A stretch of 8,377 bases of DNA, from the NCBI GenBank assembly GCA_003451635.1, contig DMAT01000033.1, positions 1 through 8,377 on the forward strand, read 5' to 3'. Each line of letters starts with the position of its first letter. Position 1 is the first letter of the stretch. Shown here one piece after another: positions 5,375-8,377 of the stretch. A program made the translations under genes and the position numbers. The DNA is from Syntrophus sp. (in: bacteria) (lineage in GTDB: Bacteria; Desulfobacterota; Syntrophia; Syntrophales; UBA8958). The notes under the pieces were generated by a model that saw nothing but the letters and a program-made list of their open reading frames with translations, searched no databases and was not told the origin of the DNA.

Positions 5375-5408
5375 TTCTTTACTCTCAGTATCGCAAGGAG
5401 GCAATATC

Positions 5409-6395
5409 ATGAACATTACGGCGGAGACGATCATGGAAATGTCCGGGGCCTACTGGAAGAGCTGCACCCTTCAGGCCGCGGTTGAACTGGGGATCTTTAC
5501 CGTGATCGGCCGGGAGGCCTTAACGGCGGAAGAAATAGGACGGGCCATCGGCGGCAGTCACCGGGGCGTCCCCCTGCTGTTGAACGCCCTCACGGCCATG
5601 GGCCTCCTGCGGCGGGACGGCTGCGGATACGCCAATACCGAGGAAAGCCTCACCCTTCTTTCCGGGGAATCGCCCCGCTATATCGGCCATCTCATCCTGC
5701 ACCACCATAACTTGATGGATTCGTGGAACCGTCTGGCAGCGGCCGTAAAAACCGGCCATCCCCAGCGGATCTCGGCGGCCGTGGATAACGAAACAGTCCG
5801 GAAAAACTTCCTCATGGGGATGTTCACCATCGCCAGCATCCTGGGGCCCCTGGTGGCCGAGGCTGTGGACCTCTCCGGCCGAAGCCGTCTCCTGGATCTG
5901 GGCGGGGGGCCGGGGACCTACGCCATCCATTTCTGTCTGAAAAACCCGGGGCTCCGCGCCACGGTCTTTGATCTGCCCACGACACGGCCCCTGGCGGAGC
6001 AGACGATCCGCAGCTTCGGCCTGTCGGAGCGCATTGAATTTGCCGGGGGAGACTTTGTCAGCGACGATCTTGGGGGGCCTTACGATACGGCCTGGCTCTC
6101 CCAGGTCCTTCACGGTGAGGGGCCGGAGGTCTGCCGGGCCATGATCGCCAAGGCGGCCCGGGCCCTCGCACCGGGCGGGATGATCCTCATCCATGAATTC
6201 GTCCTCGACGATAGCCTGGACAGCCCCCTCCAGCCGGCCCTCTTCTCCCTGAATATGCTCGTGGGAACAGAAGGGGGGCGATCCTACGGGGAGGGAGAGA
6301 TACGGGAGATGATGGGGGCGGCGGGCTTCCGGGACATCAAGCGCCTGGCATTCCGCTCGCGGGCCGATTCAGGAATCCTGACCGGCGTCCTTTAG
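5409..6395 (+). CDS. SAM-dependent O-methyltransferase (acetylserotonin/O-methyltransf_2 type)
   Basis: A 328-residue class I methyltransferase with an N-terminal winged-helix dimerisation domain (about 10-90: YWKSCTLQAAVELGIF, then GVPLLLNALTAMGLLRR) and a Rossmann domain. SAM-binding motif I is LLDLGGGPGTY (161-171), with acidic Asp188 after strand 2 and GGDF at 213-216. A possible general base is His235 in SQVLHGEGPE, and the post-motif is APGGMILIHEFVLDD. The layout is that of small-molecule O-methyltransferases (plant COMT, acetylserotonin, tetrapyrrole or carotenoid types); the substrate cannot be told. The start at 5409 is preferred over 5322 because AAGGAGG lies 7 bases upstream and a good promoter sits between the two. 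The product is cytosolic. The gene ends by overlapping the convergent transporter gene by four bases (TTTAG shared by TAA and TAG stops). Confidence 0.92.
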   Translation: MNITAETIMEMSGAYWKSCTLQAAVELGIFTVIGREALTAEEIGRAIGGSHRGVPLLLNALTAMGLLRRDGCGYANTEESLTLLSGESPRYIGHLILHHHNLMDSWNRLAAAVKTGHPQRISAAVDNETVRKNFLMGMFTIASILGPLVAEAVDLSGRSRLLDLGGGPGTYAIHFCLKNPGLRATVFDLPTTRPLAEQTIRSFGLSERIEFAGGDFVSDDLGGPYDTAWLSQVLHGEGPEVCRAMIAKAARALAPGGMILIHEFVLDDSLDSPLQPALFSLNMLVGTEGGRSYGEGEIREMMGAAGFRDIKRLAFRSRADSGILTGVL

Positions 6396-7123
6396 GAACC
6401 GGGTCGGGTAGTGGAGATCCGGAAGGGATTAAAGTTTGTCCCGCGATCATAGTAATCCTCATGCTCCACCCGCTTGAGGGCCCCCACGGCGGCGTAGGTG
6501 ACCGGGGTCATAAGCACTTCGACGCCGACCTTGAAGAGATAATTAGTCAGCGCCAGGGTGATGAAAAGGGCCGCCGGAAAAACGCCGAAGAGGACGGCAA
6601 CGGCAACAAAGACGAGGGTGTCTATCCCTTCGCCGACCAGGGTGCTCCCCACGGTCCGGGTCCACAGCCAGCGCCCCCGGGTAAGGATCTTCATTTTCGC
6701 CAGTACGTAGGAATTGGAAAACTCACCCAGCCAGTAACCCAGCAGGCTTGCCAGGACAATCCCCCCGGAGGTCATTCCCGACAGAATGGCGTTATAGGCC
6801 GCCTGCCCAGCCGTCTTTTCCCAGAGCCCCTCCCCCGGCATGATTTTTACAACGTATAAAAGAAGGCTGGAGAGGATCAGGCAGGCAAATCCCATCCAGA
6901 TCACCCGCCGGGAACGTCGATAACCATAAACCTCCGTGAGGATATCGCCAAAAATGTAACTGACGGGAAACAAAATTGTCCCCGCATCGAAGGCCAGGGG
7001 AATGCCGAATAGCGAAATCCCCCAATCGACAATCTTCGCCGAAGACAATATATTGCTCATAATCAGGACCGTAACGAAAAGGGCCATGATCGTGTCATAG
7101 TATTTAAAGGTTTTTTGTTCCAA
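6392..7123 (-). CDS. yhhQ: Queuosine precursor transporter (VUT/YhhQ family)
   Basis: An integral membrane protein of the VUT family (PF02592), which imports queuosine precursors such as preQ0/preQ1 for tRNA modification. Family signatures: SNILSSAKIV in the first span; FPVSYIFGDILTEVYGYRRSRRVIW; the GEFSNSYVLAKMK loop; and GEGIDTLVFV and TNYLFKVGVEVLMTPVTY near the end. About six membrane spans. No ATG lies before the first span except at the span itself. I chose the TTG at 7123 because GGAAGGA stands seven bases upstream, giving 243 residues that start EQKTFKYYDT. The TTG at 7144 in the same frame (250 residues) has a poorer ribosome binding site. No other queuosine gene is present and no preQ1 riboswitch is evident upstream. 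Confidence 0.92.
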   Translation of the reverse strand: MEQKTFKYYDTIMALFVTVLIMSNILSSAKIVDWGISLFGIPLAFDAGTILFPVSYIFGDILTEVYGYRRSRRVIWMGFACLILSSLLLYVVKIMPGEGLWEKTAGQAAYNAILSGMTSGGIVLASLLGYWLGEFSNSYVLAKMKILTRGRWLWTRTVGSTLVGEGIDTLVFVAVAVLFGVFPAALFITLALTNYLFKVGVEVLMTPVTYAAVGALKRVEHEDYYDRGTNFNPFRISTTRPGS

Positions 7124-7300
7124 AGACCGGTCCTTCCGGGACAAGATGAACTTGCCTGACGGCTAACACGAATTTGACGGACCGGTCAAGGACATGATGA
7201 ATAATTCCTCATTCCTTGGGTATTAATTCACCTTTCCCACCGGTTAAACTGTGGCGGCCGCTGCGGGGGATGAACAGATTAACCATCTATTTTCGGCACG

Positions 7301-7329
7301 TTGACACACGTGGCACTCGGAACTGATAG
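7301..7329 (+). promoter_or_regulatory. Possible promoter of the secreted-protein gene
   Basis: A perfect -35 TTGACA at 7301-7306 is followed after 17 bases by TGATAG (7324-7329), or after 18 by GATAGC, a poor -10. It lies about 60 bases before the GTG start. The -35 is striking but the -10 is weak, so an activator may be needed, or the match is accidental. Confidence 0.35.
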
Positions 7330-7388
7330 CATCATGGCGTAATATTTGCATTATTTCAGGACGGGACAAATATCTACGGGAGGTCCGG

Positions 7389-7814
7389 GTGAAGAGTTGG
7401 CTGGCTATTTTCTTTTGTGTAGTTTTCATTTGCGCAACTGCGTCTTTCGCCATCGATCAGCCCGATCCCTATGCGGGAAAATCAACGACGGTGAAAACCG
7501 TTCCCATTAAACCTGCCCCCCAAAAGACACTGCCCCGGGAAACGCGCATGCGGGCTACGGGGAAGGTCATTGAAATCTCATCCGAGGCAATAAAGATCGA
7601 GCGGAATGTCAAAGGCACGGCAGAAACCATGGATTTTTCCCTGGTCAAACCCCTGGATAAAATAAAGGTGGGCGATGAAGTAGGGGTAAGCTACATAACT
7701 AAGGATGATAAGAACATCGCTAAACGGATCAGCAAAGTGACGAAGAAAAAAGTCACCCCCCCCAACGGCGCAAAGACCGCCGTCAACATTCCCCCCGGCA
7801 CACCCGGCAAATAA
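7389..7814 (+). CDS. Small secreted (periplasmic) protein of unknown function
   Basis: A 141-residue protein with a clear signal peptide (KSWLAIFFCVVFICATASFA, cleavage after about residue 21). A proline/lysine-rich linker (to about 52) leads to a compact beta-rich stretch of about 60 residues (ATGKVIEISSEAIKIERN, then VKPLDKIKVGDEVGVSYI), like the OB-type folds of small periplasmic proteins. A basic, proline-rich tail ends PPGTPGK. The start is GTG at 7389 with GGGAGG five bases before it. I do not recognise a named family. It lies 53 bases before, and in the same direction as, a membrane sensor gene, so it may be co-expressed with it or be its periplasmic partner (inference). Two stop codons stand in tandem at 7812-7817. 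Confidence 0.8.
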   Translation: MKSWLAIFFCVVFICATASFAIDQPDPYAGKSTTVKTVPIKPAPQKTLPRETRMRATGKVIEISSEAIKIERNVKGTAETMDFSLVKPLDKIKVGDEVGVSYITKDDKNIAKRISKVTKKKVTPPNGAKTAVNIPPGTPGK

Positions 7815-7833
7815 TAACTGTTAAATAATAACT
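7809..7833 (+). repeat. Short tandem repeat across the stop codon
   Basis: The 11-base unit AAATAATAACT occurs at 7809-7819 and 7823-7833, a 14-base period. The first copy contains the stop of the secreted-protein gene. Next to it is a small stem ACTTGC/GCAAGT (7831-7836/7843-7848) without a T run, so it is not a convincing terminator. Confidence 0.6.
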
Positions 7834-7867
7834 TGCAGAGCGGCAAGTGTATGCTAAAGTGCTTGCT

Positions 7868-8377
7868 ATGACTATTCGTACCCGACTGATGCTTGTTACC
7901 GTCCTTGCCATTGCCATGACCATGGCTGCCTGGGGATGGGTGCAACTAAAAATCTTCGACAATCTCCTCGTCGAACAACAGGCCCGACGCATGGACGAAC
8001 TTGCCGATACGGTGAGCACCTATTACGAGTATTTCCCGACCCGCCGCGGCCTGTCCGCCCTGGACATGACCCTGAAAGATCATGTCCAGACCGATACTCG
8101 TCTGGCCCGCATCGATCTTTTCGCCGTCGAAAAAGGAAACATTGAATTTGTCGCCGGGGCTGGACGCATCGCCTACGACTGGCCGGATAACACCGTCGCA
8201 ACAGCTATCGAAACGATGAAACCCCAGTATCTGAGCATCAACACCGAGGCCGGTCCCGCCCTGGGGCTGCTCTATCCCGACGTTTCCGAACGGGACAAGA
8301 GCATCCACGTGGTAGGATTGGTCAGTTTCTCCCAGACACGCACGGAAATCCTGGGCCGGGCGAAGATCATGCTCCTC
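7868..8377 (+). CDS. Membrane sensor protein, N-terminal part (probable histidine kinase; truncated by window edge)
   Basis: The frame from ATG at 7868 is open to the right edge (170 residues). It begins MTIRTRLMLVTVLAIAMTMA, a membrane-anchor segment (about 7-25). A helical stretch follows (DNLLVEQQARRMDELADTVS), then an extracytoplasmic sensing domain of about 120 residues. Near the edge, SQTRTEILGRAKIMLL looks like the approach to a second membrane span. This is the N-terminal layout of sensor histidine kinases or GGDEF-type receptors; the output domain is outside the window. The ribosome binding site is poor, so the start is not certain: GTG codons at 7847 and 7859 are in frame. A six-codon frame at 7851-7871 ends with TGA overlapping the ATG, which might couple translation. 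Confidence 0.75.
   Translation, partial: MTIRTRLMLVTVLAIAMTMAAWGWVQLKIFDNLLVEQQARRMDELADTVSTYYEYFPTRRGLSALDMTLKDHVQTDTRLARIDLFAVEKGNIEFVAGAGRIAYDWPDNTVATAIETMKPQYLSINTEAGPALGLLYPDVSERDKSIHVVGLVSFSQTRTEILGRAKIMLL

Larger units (their letters stand above)
5091..5408. other. Divergent intergenic region (318 bases)
   Basis: No gene here. It separates the small membrane protein gene (minus) from the methyltransferase (plus). On the left it is AT-rich with the sigma54-like element; on the right it has the methyltransferase promoter. In the middle are a perfect 10-base palindrome TGAGGCCTCA (5236-5245) and an imperfect hairpin with GGGG...AAAAG against CTTT...CCCC (about 5251-5275), of unknown role. 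The reading frame of the methyltransferase extends back to 5322, but that part is not used (see that gene). Confidence 0.6.

Noticed and set aside
5520..6194. A 224-codon minus-strand frame inside the methyltransferase
   Set aside because: It is antisense to a gene with clear SAM motifs. Its composition (many Gly, Pro, Arg) is typical of a shadow frame.
7311..7327. TGGCAC before the secreted-protein gene as a sigma54 promoter
   Set aside because: The downstream half at the required spacing (ACTGA) does not match TTGCA.
7145..7388. preQ1 riboswitch upstream of the queuosine precursor transporter
   Set aside because: I looked for the short stem with the C-rich loop and the A-rich, AAGG-like 3' end on the minus strand and found none.
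7244..7453. A 69-codon minus-strand frame overlapping the secreted-protein start
   Set aside because: It overlaps the signal peptide region and promoter of the plus-strand gene, has no clear ribosome binding site and resembles no family.

Overview
The window looks like chromosomal DNA of a Gram-negative bacterium, most likely a Desulfobacterota (deltaproteobacterium)-type anaerobe. This placement is an impression from the style of the proteins (class III cyclase, O-methyltransferase, VUT/YhhQ transporter, PhzF, pirin, a periplasmic-sensor protein); no single marker fixes it. Most of the window is GC-rich. The stretch from about 790 to 2865 is clearly AT-richer.

Layout: (1) 1-765, plus strand: the 3' part of a class III adenylate/guanylate cyclase, open at the left edge. 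(2) 789-2640, minus strand: three successive integron-type gene cassettes: a ParE/Phd toxin-antitoxin pair whose toxin end and attC are lost, a small cupin, and a GT51-like peptidoglycan glycosyltransferase. Two attC sites (1331-1430 and 1792-1851) are recognisable. The GT51 and cupin cassettes each start with a TTNNNC half-site that exactly complements the R'' box of their own attC. No integrase gene is present, so this is a cluster of attC sites lacking an integron integrase (CALIN-like), or the far end of an array. (3) 2642-2865: AT-rich leader with a plausible promoter driving the cassettes. (4) 2866-4571, minus: pirin and PhzF-family genes, probably one operon from a sigma70-type promoter near 4613-4641. 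(5) 4815-5090, minus: a 91-residue membrane protein of unknown role with a strong ribosome binding site, a strong terminator and a sigma54-like upstream element. (6) 5409-6395, plus: a SAM-dependent O-methyltransferase with a good promoter and ribosome binding site. Its stop overlaps the stop of the convergent queuosine-precursor transporter gene (6392-7123, minus). (7) 7389-7814, plus: a small secreted protein, followed 53 bases later by the start of a membrane sensor protein (7868 to the right edge).

The main result is the cassette array. Its boundaries can be set to the base from the R'/R'' complementarity. The GT51 protein ends with 15 residues encoded by its attC. The glycosyltransferase and the cupin both lack residues that are usually essential in their families. 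The toxin-antitoxin cassette has been cut 23 bases beyond the cyclase stop codon, which disables the toxin and removes the outer attC.
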